Below are positions 25,176 through 33,518 of a DNA stretch of 64,000 bases, in pieces (position 1 is the stretch's first letter; every line of letters begins with the position of its first letter). Origin of the DNA: DATCMA01 sp036563645 (GTDB taxonomy: Bacteria; Actinomycetota; Actinomycetes; Mycobacteriales; Micromonosporaceae); the NCBI GenBank assembly GCA_036563645.1, contig DATCMA010000046.1, forward strand, positions 28,318 to 92,317. The letters are read 5' to 3'. The notes beneath the pieces are model-generated. The model was not told the origin of the DNA and made no database searches. It was given only the letters and a program-made list of their open reading frames with translations. Position numbers and translations under genes: made by a program.

Positions 25176-26570
25176 TCAGGTCCAGCCGAGCAGCGCCACC
25201 TCCGGGTCGCTGAGGACCGTGCCGACGTCCCGCAGGAACTTGGCGCCCAGCTCCCCGTCGACGATCCGGTGGTCGAAGGAGAGGCCCAACGTGGTGACCT
25301 GCCGCGGGCGGATCTTGCCGCGGTGTACCCAGGGCATCTCGCGGATCGCGCCGAGGGCGAGGATGCCGGCCTGGCCGGGCGGGAGGATCGGGGTGCCGGT
25401 GTCGATGCCGAACACCCCCACGTTGGTGATGGTGAAGGTGCCGCCCGCCATGTCCGCCGCCGTGGTACGGCCAGCTCGCGCCGTCTGCACCACCTCCGTG
25501 ATCTGCTCGGCGAGCTCCCGCAGCGTGAGCCGCCCCGCGTCCTTGATGTTCGGGACGAGCAGCCCGCGGTCGGTGGCGACGGCGATGCCGAGATTGACGT
25601 AGTCCTTGACGATGATCTCGTCGCCGGCCCAGGTCGAGTTGATCATCGGGTGGCGGCGGATCGCCAGCAGCACCGCCTTGGCGACGAGGAGCAGCGGGGT
25701 CACCCGCACCCCGTGCCACTCGGGCAGTTTCCGCAGCCGGTCGAGCGCCCGCATCCCGCGGGTCACGTCGATGGTGAGGAACGTGGTGGCGTGGGGGGCG
25801 GTGAACGCGGAGGCGACCATGTTCTCCGCGGTTACCTTCCGCACGCCCCGCACCGGGATCCGCTGCTCGCGGTTCGCGTCCCGCGGCGCGCTCGCCGCCG
25901 ACGACACGGGGGTCCCCGCCGCGGCTTGCTGGACGTCGTCTCGAGTGATCGAGCCGTGCGGTCCGGTGCCGGTGACGGTGGCCAGGTCGATCCCGAGGTC
26001 CTTGGCGAGTTTGCGGACGGGCGGCTTGGCGAGGACGGGCACCCGCTCCCCGCTGCGCTGCGGCGGCACCGCCGCCGGGCGCGGCGACGGCGACGGTATC
26101 CCTGTGGTGGGCGCGCCCGCGGAGGGCGCGTTCGACGTGGGGGATGCGGTCGGAGCGGCGCTGGTGGCCTTGCGGGGGCGGCGGCGGACCGCCGTCGTCC
26201 GTGGGCCGTAGCCGACGAGGACCGGGTCGCGCTCGGAGGCGACCTCAGTCGCGGTGGGACGATCCGTGGACGCGGAGGACGCTGGCGCGGGCTCGGGCCC
26301 CGCCGGGGACGAGGCGGCGCCGGCCGGGGCGGTGTCGATGGCGATGATTGGTGTCCCGACCGCGACGACCGTGCCTTCCCCGTGGTAGATCGCGTGGACG
26401 CGGCCGGCCCACTTCGACGGGATCTCGACGGCGGCTTTCGCCGTCTCCACTTCGACGAGGGGCTGGTTGAGCTCGACGGTGTCGCCGACTTTCACCAGCC
26501 AGGTGAGGATCTCACCCTCGGTGAGCCCTTCGCCGAGGTCGGGAAGGGGGAACTCCTTGATGTGGGACAT
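25176..26570 (-). CDS. bkdC: Dihydrolipoamide acyltransferase E2 of branched-chain 2-oxoacid dehydrogenase
   Basis: 464 residues. A single lipoyl domain (1-80) has the lipoylated Lys45 in VETAKA. An Ala/Pro linker leads to a peripheral subunit-binding domain near 165-200, then the catalytic acyltransferase domain with SFDHRIVDG (His434, Asp438). It transfers the acyl group from E1 to CoA as the complex core. It is last of three genes in the order E1alpha, E1beta, E2, the order of the actinobacterial BKD complex. No E3 is present. Branched-chain rather than pyruvate specificity is inferred from gene order and the E1 being split in two. Confidence 0.9.
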   Translation of the reverse strand: MSHIKEFPLPDLGEGLTEGEILTWLVKVGDTVELNQPLVEVETAKAAVEIPSKWAGRVHAIYHGEGTVVAVGTPIIAIDTAPAGAASSPAGPEPAPASSASTDRPTATEVASERDPVLVGYGPRTTAVRRRPRKATSAAPTASPTSNAPSAGAPTTGIPSPSPRPAAVPPQRSGERVPVLAKPPVRKLAKDLGIDLATVTGTGPHGSITRDDVQQAAAGTPVSSAASAPRDANREQRIPVRGVRKVTAENMVASAFTAPHATTFLTIDVTRGMRALDRLRKLPEWHGVRVTPLLLVAKAVLLAIRRHPMINSTWAGDEIIVKDYVNLGIAVATDRGLLVPNIKDAGRLTLRELAEQITEVVQTARAGRTTAADMAGGTFTITNVGVFGIDTGTPILPPGQAGILALGAIREMPWVHRGKIRPRQVTTLGLSFDHRIVDGELGAKFLRDVGTVLSDPEVALLGWT

Positions 26571-26575
26571 CGCGC

Positions 26576-27565
26576 TCACCACCCGAAGGTGCGGTCGACC
26601 GCGTCGAGCACTCGGTCGAGGTCGGGCAGGTACTCGTCTTCCAGCCGCGCGGCAGGGTAGGGGGTGTCGAAGCCGGTGACCCGCAGCACCGGCGCCTCCA
26701 GTGAGTAGAAGCACTCCTCGGTGATGCGTGCCGCGAGCTCCGCGCCGAGGCCTACGTTCGACGGTGCCTCGTGCACCACGACGCAGCGTCCGGTCTTGCG
26801 CACGGACTCGTAGACCACGCCCAAGTCGAGCGGCGAGAGCGAGCGAAGGTCGATGACCTCGAGTTCGCGTCCCTCCGCGCTGGCCGCGGTCGCCGCGTCG
26901 AGGGCGGTGCGCACCATGGGCCCGTACGCCAGCACCGTCACGTCGGTTCCGGGGCGCACGAGCCGGGAGGCGTACAGCGGGTACGCCGTCTCCAGCGGCG
27001 TGTCGAGCTCGACCGGTCCCTTCTCCCAGTACCGCCGCTTGGGTTCGAGGAACACGATGGGATCGTCCGACGCGATCGCCTGCTGGATCATCACGTACGC
27101 GTCCTGGGGGGTCGCGCACGTGACGACCTTGAGACCCGCGGTGTGCGCGAAGTACGCCTCCGGCGACTCCGAGTGGTGTTCGACCGCGCCGATGCCCCCG
27201 CCGTACGGGATCCGGATCACCAAGGGGAGCTTGACTTTCCCTTGTGACCGGTAGTGCATCTTGGCGACCTGCGACACGATCTGGTCGTACGCCGGGTAGA
27301 CGAACCCGTCGAATTGGATTTCACAGACCGGTCGGTAGCCGCGCAGGGCGAGGCCGATGGCCGTGCCGATGATGCCCGATTCGGCGAGCGGAGTGTCGAT
27401 GACGCGGTTCTCGCCGAAGTCCTTCTGAAGGCCGTCGGTGATGCGGAAGACGCCGCCGAGCTTGCCGACGTCCTCGCCCATGATGACCACCTTGGGGTCG
27501 TTCTCGAGGGCCCGACGCAGGCCCGCGTTGAGCGCCTTGCCCAGCGTGAGGATCTCCGTGGCCAT
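26576..27565 (-). CDS. bkdB: 2-oxoacid dehydrogenase E1 component, beta subunit
   Basis: 329 residues, the usual length. Conserved features include MGEDVGKLGGVFRIT, IDTPLAESGIIGTAIGLA, EIQFDGFVYPAYDQIVSQ and the C-terminal VTGFDTPYP. It pairs with E1alpha to form the thiamine-diphosphate decarboxylase. Its start overlaps the E1alpha stop (ATGA at 27563-27567 on the minus strand) and E2 begins 5 nt after its stop, so the genes are translationally coupled. Confidence 0.92.
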   Translation of the reverse strand: MATEILTLGKALNAGLRRALENDPKVVIMGEDVGKLGGVFRITDGLQKDFGENRVIDTPLAESGIIGTAIGLALRGYRPVCEIQFDGFVYPAYDQIVSQVAKMHYRSQGKVKLPLVIRIPYGGGIGAVEHHSESPEAYFAHTAGLKVVTCATPQDAYVMIQQAIASDDPIVFLEPKRRYWEKGPVELDTPLETAYPLYASRLVRPGTDVTVLAYGPMVRTALDAATAASAEGRELEVIDLRSLSPLDLGVVYESVRKTGRCVVVHEAPSNVGLGAELAARITEECFYSLEAPVLRVTGFDTPYPAARLEDEYLPDLDRVLDAVDRTFGW

Positions 27566-28740
27566 CAGTGGGCGCTCCCCTCGAACGAGTCCAGGTAGCG
27601 GCGGTACTGCTCGCGCTGCGCGTCGAGCGCGGGTGACCCGTGGGGGTAGACGTGGTCGAAGAGCGTCAACGGCTGTGGGTCCGGCAGGGCGAGGACGCGT
27701 TCGCGCAGGCGCAGGGCCTCACTGTTGGCCTCCGCGTCGACCTCGGCGAAGAAGTCGGCGTCGGCGATGCCCTGCTTCTCGAGGAAGGCGCGCATGCGGG
27801 CGATGGGGTCCTTCGCCTGCCAGGCCTCCACCTCGCTGGGGACGCGGTAGCGGGTTGGGTCGTCGGAGGTCGTGTGGGCGCCCATCCGGTACGTGTACGC
27901 CTCGATCAACGTGGGTCCTTGGCCGTGTCGGGCGTTGTCGAGGGCGGCCCGGGTGACCGCGTAGGTGGCGAGGACGTCGTTGCCGTCGACTCGGACACCG
28001 GGGAAGCCGAAGCCCTGAGCCCGCTGGTAGAGCGGGACACGGGTCTGCCGCTCCCACGGTTCGGAGATGGCGTACTGGTTGTTCTGACAGAAGAAGACCA
28101 CGGGCGCGTTGAAGACGCTCGCCCAGACGAAGGCTTCGTTGACGTCGCCTTGTGCGGTGGCGCCGTCGCCGAAATACGCGATCACCGCCTCGCCGTCGTC
28201 GCTGCCCGTCTTGCCGTCCATCGCGATGCCCATCGCGTAGCCGGTCGCGTGCAGCGTCTGGGCGCCGATGACGATCGTGTACATGTGGACGTTGAATTCT
28301 TTCGGGTCCCACGCCCCGTGGTTCACGCCACGGAACAGGCTCAGCGGCAGGATGGGATCGACGCCTCGGCAGTAGAGCACCCCGTGTTCGCGATACGTCG
28401 GGAACGCCATGTCTTGGGGCCGCAGGGCGCGTCCGGACCCGACCTGAGCCGCCTCTTGGCCGAGCAGGCTCGCCCATAGACCGAGTTCGCCCTGGCGCTG
28501 GAGCGCGGTGGCCTCCGCGTCGAGCCGCCGGACGATGACGAGGTCGCGGTAGAGGGCGCGGTACTCCTCGTCGGTGAAGCTCACGCTGTACTCGACCCCG
28601 TCGGCCCCAATGGACGTCTCGATGCGTTCGCCTTCTGGGGTGAGCAGCTGAACGCAGTCGGCTTCCGCTGCCTTCGCTCGCTGCCGTCGTGTTCGGGTTG
28701 GCACCTGCCTGCTGCGGGGTGTCCCGCTGCCCTTCGCCAT
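27565..28740 (-). CDS. bkdA: 2-oxoacid dehydrogenase E1 component, alpha subunit
   Basis: 391 residues. The thiamine-diphosphate motif starts at GDGATAQGDVNEAF and ends at NNQYAIS. An Arg/Lys-rich N-terminal extension of about 40 residues precedes the domain. The loop with HTTSDDPTRYR corresponds to the phosphorylation loop of other E1alpha proteins. It catalyses oxidative decarboxylation of (branched) 2-oxoacids. GGGAGGA sits just before the ATG. As first gene of the operon its promoter must lie in 28741-29190. Confidence 0.92.
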   Translation of the reverse strand: MAKGSGTPRSRQVPTRTRRQRAKAAEADCVQLLTPEGERIETSIGADGVEYSVSFTDEEYRALYRDLVIVRRLDAEATALQRQGELGLWASLLGQEAAQVGSGRALRPQDMAFPTYREHGVLYCRGVDPILPLSLFRGVNHGAWDPKEFNVHMYTIVIGAQTLHATGYAMGIAMDGKTGSDDGEAVIAYFGDGATAQGDVNEAFVWASVFNAPVVFFCQNNQYAISEPWERQTRVPLYQRAQGFGFPGVRVDGNDVLATYAVTRAALDNARHGQGPTLIEAYTYRMGAHTTSDDPTRYRVPSEVEAWQAKDPIARMRAFLEKQGIADADFFAEVDAEANSEALRLRERVLALPDPQPLTLFDHVYPHGSPALDAQREQYRRYLDSFEGSAH

Positions 28741-29213
28741 CCGTCCTCCCTGTCGTCCCTGCGTGGCCCGGAGGTCGTCCCGGCCGCGCTACGTGTCCTC
28801 GCCTCCGCCAGCTCATTGCCGGCAGGGCTGGGTCCTTGCCACGCCTGGCCCGGGTTGCGGGTTGCCGCGCGGCATCACTCCGGTGTCTGTCCGAACCGGA
28901 TCTGACAGCGCCGACCCCCGTGCCCGCGTCACCCCCGCTTTATCAAGCAGAGGTCACGGCAGCGTTGCTGTCGGGTCCATATTCGCAGAGGAGGGGAGGG
29001 TCTCCACAGTACGGTCTCGACCAGTCGAGTAATATAGGCGAGTTGCGTAATTTGAGGGAATTTGAACGAGTGTTGCGGTGAGGGTCACCAACTTGTCGTG
29101 TTGACACGCTGTTGATTGCTGGCACACGGTGTGTAACTAATCCACTCTGTTGTGGAAGACCGCTCGGCCGCGACTGACCGTCCGGGTCGCTGTTGCGTGA
29201 AGGAGTCTTCACC
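28741..29213. other. Divergent intergenic region, AT-rich core
   Basis: About 470 bp without a supported gene. The core 29025-29145 is AT-rich. It contains CGAGTAATATAG (29026-29037), which is identical to 12 bp of the fadE5 promoter (15978-15989), and TTGACA at 29101 and TTGATT at 29112 with TAACTA at 29134. The latter pair (16-bp spacing) is a candidate promoter for the rightward gene. Confidence 0.45.
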
Positions 29214-30035
29214 GTGCCGCACCACGGGGACGAGCCCTTAGCCCCGGCGCCGCACTGGCATCGTTGGCTCGTGCGAGCCTTCCCGTCGCGGAAGGTGGCT
29301 CGCCCGCACTCCGAGGGCCTCGCCGGCCCGACCGGGCGCTACGCGGTCATCGTGTCTCTCTTGGTCACGATGACGTCACTGCCGGTGTACACAGCGGTCA
29401 GTGCCGGATCGTCGACCATCAGGGCCTCCAGCTTGCCGGACGTCGCGTCCTCGTTCATGACCCAGCCGTCCGAGGGCCCCGTGGTGGTGCCGTTGACGTC
29501 GACGTCCCTCCCGCTGCCCCTCGACACTCGGCAGGCGACCGCCGCGCTGACCCCCGCGTCTCTCGCCCCCAGGGAGGTCACCTCCACAGAATCGGTGTCC
29601 ACCACGGTCAGTCAGCGGTCGTCAACCGGGCGGATCAGCGCGCGTGGCGCGACGCGGCCGAGGCGACCGGCGTCCACCACTCGGAAGCGCCCGGCCGATC
29701 CCCAGCAGTCCAAGTGCCGTCCCGGGCAGTGGCCGTGCCCGGCGCAGACCCCACGGAGTCCCAGCGGGCAGCGGCCGCGGGACACCGGCGGCTGGTGGCG
29801 GACCGAGCCCCGCGACACCAGCTGCCGGCGGCCCAGTGCCACCCCGCCCGCTCGGCACGGGCAGCCCTCCTCCCACCGCCACGCGACGCCGATCCCGATC
29901 CGCAAGCGAGTGGACAAGCCCGTAACCCCGCGGATCGAGCCGCGGCGGGTGACCGTCATCCGCGTGGGCCAGCCAGCGGCGCCCGCGTCGAAGACAGTCG
30001 CCGCAGCGAAGACGGTCGCCGTCGTGAAGAAGTGA
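29214..30035 (+). CDS. Secreted or membrane-anchored basic Pro/Arg/Thr-rich protein, unknown
   Basis: 273 residues from GTG 29214, chosen because GAAGGAG (29199-29205) lies 8 nt upstream. A basic N-terminus and one hydrophobic segment (YAVIVSLLVTMTSLPVYTAV, near 42-61) make a signal peptide or anchor. The rest is low-complexity: a Ser/Thr-rich stretch, then an Arg/Pro-rich half, with a Lys-rich end (KTVAVVKK). No domain is recognised. It could be a cell-wall-associated polycationic protein. Another frame is also open here, so the reading rests on the ribosome site and the signal segment. Confidence 0.5.
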   Translation: MPHHGDEPLAPAPHWHRWLVRAFPSRKVARPHSEGLAGPTGRYAVIVSLLVTMTSLPVYTAVSAGSSTIRASSLPDVASSFMTQPSEGPVVVPLTSTSLPLPLDTRQATAALTPASLAPREVTSTESVSTTVSQRSSTGRISARGATRPRRPASTTRKRPADPQQSKCRPGQWPCPAQTPRSPSGQRPRDTGGWWRTEPRDTSCRRPSATPPARHGQPSSHRHATPIPIRKRVDKPVTPRIEPRRVTVIRVGQPAAPASKTVAAAKTVAVVKK

Positions 30036-30095
30036 GGAGGCGGGGCGCGCGTCGCGCGCGCGGAAATGTCAGGGGGCGGCCTACCGTGCGCGGCC

Positions 30096-30409
30096 GTGGC
30101 CGTGTCCTACAAAGCCGTGTCCTCCACCTTGATCCGGGATCTCCTCGCCGCCGCTCGGGTGAGCGATGCTGAGGTGATCACCGTGGACGGTCAGCCGCGG
30201 TGGCGGGATATGGCCGCCATCCGCGACCCCGACGCGCCGTTCGACGCGTACGCGTCCACCTCGACCTCCACGTCGGCGCCGAGCAGCGGGAGTCGTGGGT
30301 GGAGCGGCTGGTCGGCCTCGGCGCGCGCCGGGTGGGCCAGCACCAGCAAGCCAGTTCACCTGCGTCGTGATGACCGACCCCTGAGGGCAACGAGTTCTGC
30401 GTCGCCTAA
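30096..30409 (+). pseudogene. Decayed VOC (glyoxalase-like) family gene
   Basis: Pieces of one VOC-family protein occur in order but in different frames. First comes VAVSYKAV, directly joined to IRDLLAAARVSDAEVITVDG and MAAIRDPDAP, where a metal-site segment is missing. Then RVHLDLHVGAEQRESWVERL and VGLGARRVG in a second frame, then FTCVVMTDP, and finally EGNEFCVA plus stop after a 1-base shift at about 30380. The intact family is about 140 residues, so roughly 40 are lost. The C-terminal signature DPEGNEFCV makes the family call fairly secure. Confidence 0.7.
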
Positions 30410-30420
30410 CGACCCCCGGG

Positions 30421-30479
30421 TGGCCCCGACGATCGGTTCGAATCGGACCATCCGGGGGTGGCCCCGACGATCAGTTCGA
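30421..30479. repeat. 21-bp direct repeat, period 38 bp
   Basis: Copies at 30421-30441 and 30459-30479 differ at one base; the shared core is TGGCCCCGACGATC. The second copy overlaps the last codons of the leftward gene, so the first may be a duplicated gene end left by the event that truncated the VOC gene. Confidence 0.6.
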
Positions 30480-31700
30480 CTCGTCGAAGAGGCGCTGGCG
30501 GTTCGCGTCAATCCACGCGCCCAGCGCCTCCGGGTCTTGCGGGTCGACGTCATCGGTGATCAGCCGGGTGATCGCCGCCGTGGTGGGGCTGCGTCGCTCG
30601 CCGGTGGCGTAGAGCCGAGCGAACTCGGGGATCATGTGCTCAATCGCCGTGTCCGTCTGCCGCGCGGCGGCCTCGGGGAGTCCGCGCAGCGCGCTGGCGT
30701 GTGCGGCCCAGGCGCGCACCACGCGCGGCAGCATGGCCGCGTCGTCCATGTCGAGCACCGCGCACCGGTGCACCCAGTCGAGCAGGAACAGCTCCGCCAC
30801 GGCGGGGCTCCACCGCATCGGGTCGGCGTCCGGCAGGCTCGCCGCGTGGTCGAAGAGCAGGTTGAGGCAGAAGTGCAGGGACGCGAGATCCGCCTCAGGG
30901 ACGTCGTGCAACTGGAACCGCATCGCCGCCGGAGAGGCGAGGAACTCCCGCACCAGCGCGGTGCGCTTCTCAGCGGGGAGGGGATCCGCGGGTTTGCTCT
31001 CGACGGAGGTGGCCGGAGGCTGCGGGAGCAGCGCCAGCCGGGCGCCCACCAGGGCTCGATCCGTGGCGATGGAGCCGTGTCCCGGCAGCTCACTCAGCTC
31101 GTCGGTGATCCGCAGGTGGCGTGAAACCTCCGCGCGGAGGCGCGCCGGATCCTCCTCCCGGAACCAGGTGAACTCGTCGGCGGCGCACATCTCGCGGACG
31201 CGCGACAGGATCCGCTCGGCGGGTCCGCCGACGAAGGCGTCCTTGGTGATGCCGCTGTTGTGGTCGATCAGCGCCACCACCGCGTGTTCCGGGCCGCCCG
31301 CTTCGCTGTCTTCGTACGCGAAGGTCGCCAGATAGGAGGTCTGGTCGCCGTAGATGTCGCCGTAGGCGTAGCTGCCGGTCGGGCGCACCCGGCCGAGCTG
31401 CGCGGACCAGGCGGGGGCGTGCGCCCCCGCGCGCACGGCGTCGGCCCCGGGCGCGTCGGGCACCAACGAGGCGAAGACCTTGCGGATGGTGGTCGTCGCC
31501 GCCGCCCGTCGCCGGGCCGTCGCGCCGAGGAAATCACCGACGAATTCGCGGACGGCGCCCGCCCGATCCCGGCGGGCGACCGCGTACACGCTCCCGAGCA
31601 GCGCCGCTCCGAGGAGCTCCGCGTCGAGCGCGCAGTCGAGCTTGGTGACGTCGCGTGCCGCCGCGAGGACGGCGTCATAGGGCGTCCGGGGAGCCGCCAT
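30471..31700 (-). CDS. Conserved actinobacterial protein, function unknown
   Basis: 409 residues, ATG at 31700, no signal peptide or membrane helix. It has a mostly helical N-terminal third, a beta-rich middle (GDIYGDQTSYLATFAYEDSE, HAVVALIDHNSGITKDAFVGG) and a long helical C-terminus. I know no catalytic motif. The codon use and uninterrupted frame support a real gene. It lies 59 bp after the downstream end of a GTPase operon on the same strand and may belong to that transcript. Confidence 0.72.
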   Translation of the reverse strand: MAAPRTPYDAVLAAARDVTKLDCALDAELLGAALLGSVYAVARRDRAGAVREFVGDFLGATARRRAAATTTIRKVFASLVPDAPGADAVRAGAHAPAWSAQLGRVRPTGSYAYGDIYGDQTSYLATFAYEDSEAGGPEHAVVALIDHNSGITKDAFVGGPAERILSRVREMCAADEFTWFREEDPARLRAEVSRHLRITDELSELPGHGSIATDRALVGARLALLPQPPATSVESKPADPLPAEKRTALVREFLASPAAMRFQLHDVPEADLASLHFCLNLLFDHAASLPDADPMRWSPAVAELFLLDWVHRCAVLDMDDAAMLPRVVRAWAAHASALRGLPEAAARQTDTAIEHMIPEFARLYATGERRSPTTAAITRLITDDVDPQDPEALGAWIDANRQRLFDESN

Positions 31701-31759
31701 GGGTCGACCCTACGCCCGTCGGGGCGCCTTCGGTGCCCGAGGCGCGGCGGACCACCCTG

Positions 31760-33484
31760 CTACGGCTGAGGTTCACCGTCCGCCCGCGCCGCGGTGAGCG
31801 CGTCGCGGGCCTCGGCGTACGCCCGCAGCACCGCGCGGACGGGGGCGACCACGTGTTCCCGGCCGAGCTCGTCCACCGCGGCGCGCAAGCGCGCCTCCGC
31901 GCGGCGGCGAGTGCGGCGCGCCGCGTGGCGAATGAACGGGTGGACGAGGAGGGCGAGGAGCGGGCCGAGCAGGAGACCGCCGACCAGCAGGATGGTCGGC
32001 ACCGGCACCGTACCGACCATCGGATACGTGAGCTCGCGAAGGTCGAGAGCCCGCAGGGTATAGCCGGTGACGAGCCAGCTGAGGCCGGTGAGCGCGGTCA
32101 GCGTGACGAGCCACTGGAGGGCGCCGATGAGGCGCCACCAGGCCGGTTTGTGCCCGAGCCCGAGATCGGTGGTGGCCACCGCCCGGTCGAGCGCGTCGGA
32201 GAGCTCGTCGAGGCGGGAGCGGGCGGCGGTGGTGACGGCGTGTGGCCACGCCGCGGGCAGCGGCTCGGCTCCGCGGTCGGCGACGATGCGGACCGCCAGA
32301 CTGACCGCCGATGGCTGCGCCGCGGTCGGCACGGGAGTGGCGTCGGCCGGCGTCGGGGTCGACTCGGCGGCCGGGTCGGCGGGCGCGGGATCGGTGGTGG
32401 CCTCGGCCTGCTGGGCGCGGCGGAACCGGCGCAGGGGGTCGGGGCGGAGGCGGCGCAGCGCCCGCAGGATCGGCCAGCCCGTTGTAGCCGCGGCACGCGT
32501 CCGGTAGGCCCGTTCCGTGGCCTCGGCCAGCACCGGCACACCCGCGGCGGTGGCGAGGGCGTCACTGAGCCGCGCGATGGTGGCACGGTCGATCCAGTCC
32601 TCAGCCACGGGAGGCCCGATGAACTCGCTGAGGCGGTCGACGACGGCGTCGACGTCACCGGCGAGCCGGCGCAGCGCGGCTTGGCGCTCCGCGACCGTAC
32701 GTTCCAGCAGCGCGCGAAGCTCCGCCGTCCCGCGCAGATCCGTCGCGGAAGCGGCGATCAGCCGCGCGCCGTCGAGGCCGTCCGCCTCCAGGAGCTGCCG
32801 GAGGTGGTCGAGCACGTACGGCAGGTCGGCGTCGGGCAGCCGGTCGATCTGGTTGAGCACCACGACCGTGACGTCGCGGTGCCGGTGGAAGTGCCGCAGG
32901 TAGCCGTCGTGCACGACGCGGTCGGCGTACTTCTGGGGGTCGAGGACCCAGATCACCAAGTCGACCAGGCCGAGCAGCCGGTTCACCTCGTGGCGGTGTG
33001 CCTGCTCCACCGAGTCGAAGTCGGGCAGGTCTAGGAGGACGAGACCGCGCAGTGGCGCCTCGTCGTCCCCGTCGAGAGGGCTTTCCCGGACAAAGCGGTG
33101 CCGGGGGAGAACGCCGAGCCAGTCCAGCAGCCCGGCGGCGGTCTCCGGCGGCCCCCACACACAGGCGTGGGTGGCGGCGGTGGTGGGGCGGCGCACCCCC
33201 ACCCGGGAGACCTCCAGACGCGCGAGGGCGTTGAACAGGCTCGATTTGCCGCTGCCGGTGCTGCCGGCGAGCGCGACGACGGTGTGGTCGCGGGAGAGCG
33301 CCAGCCGGGCAGAGGCCCGTTCGACCAGGGTGCGAGCGGGGACGAGCTGCTGCTCAGGGAGGTGCTGATCGACCGCGCGCAGGAAGTGCTCCAGCGCCCG
33401 TACCCGACTGAGCAGCGCATCGACGTCGACCTGTCGCTCGCCGTCTCGGGCGTCGCGCACCTTGTCGACGATGCCGGTCACCAC
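31760..33484 (-). CDS. Membrane-associated dynamin-like GTPase, second of pair
   Basis: 574 residues. P-loop GSTGSGKS is at 74-81, switch I threonines in RRPTTAATH, G3 as DLPDFDSV and G4 as NQID. After a linker rich in Ala/Pro/Thr, two hydrophobic hairpin segments near residues 465-530 suggest membrane insertion, followed by an Arg-rich helical tail. This organisation fits the bacterial dynamin/YfjP-type GTPases that occur as tandem pairs in actinobacteria. The start may be either of two adjacent GTGs (33484, 33481). It follows its partner by 34 bp, so they are likely one operon and may form a hetero-oligomer. Confidence 0.78.
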   Translation of the reverse strand: MVTGIVDKVRDARDGERQVDVDALLSRVRALEHFLRAVDQHLPEQQLVPARTLVERASARLALSRDHTVVALAGSTGSGKSSLFNALARLEVSRVGVRRPTTAATHACVWGPPETAAGLLDWLGVLPRHRFVRESPLDGDDEAPLRGLVLLDLPDFDSVEQAHRHEVNRLLGLVDLVIWVLDPQKYADRVVHDGYLRHFHRHRDVTVVVLNQIDRLPDADLPYVLDHLRQLLEADGLDGARLIAASATDLRGTAELRALLERTVAERQAALRRLAGDVDAVVDRLSEFIGPPVAEDWIDRATIARLSDALATAAGVPVLAEATERAYRTRAAATTGWPILRALRRLRPDPLRRFRRAQQAEATTDPAPADPAAESTPTPADATPVPTAAQPSAVSLAVRIVADRGAEPLPAAWPHAVTTAARSRLDELSDALDRAVATTDLGLGHKPAWWRLIGALQWLVTLTALTGLSWLVTGYTLRALDLRELTYPMVGTVPVPTILLVGGLLLGPLLALLVHPFIRHAARRTRRRAEARLRAAVDELGREHVVAPVRAVLRAYAEARDALTAARADGEPQP

Positions 33485-33518
33485 GCCACCTCGCCCTTGC
33501 CCTGGCGTCTCCTTCGTC

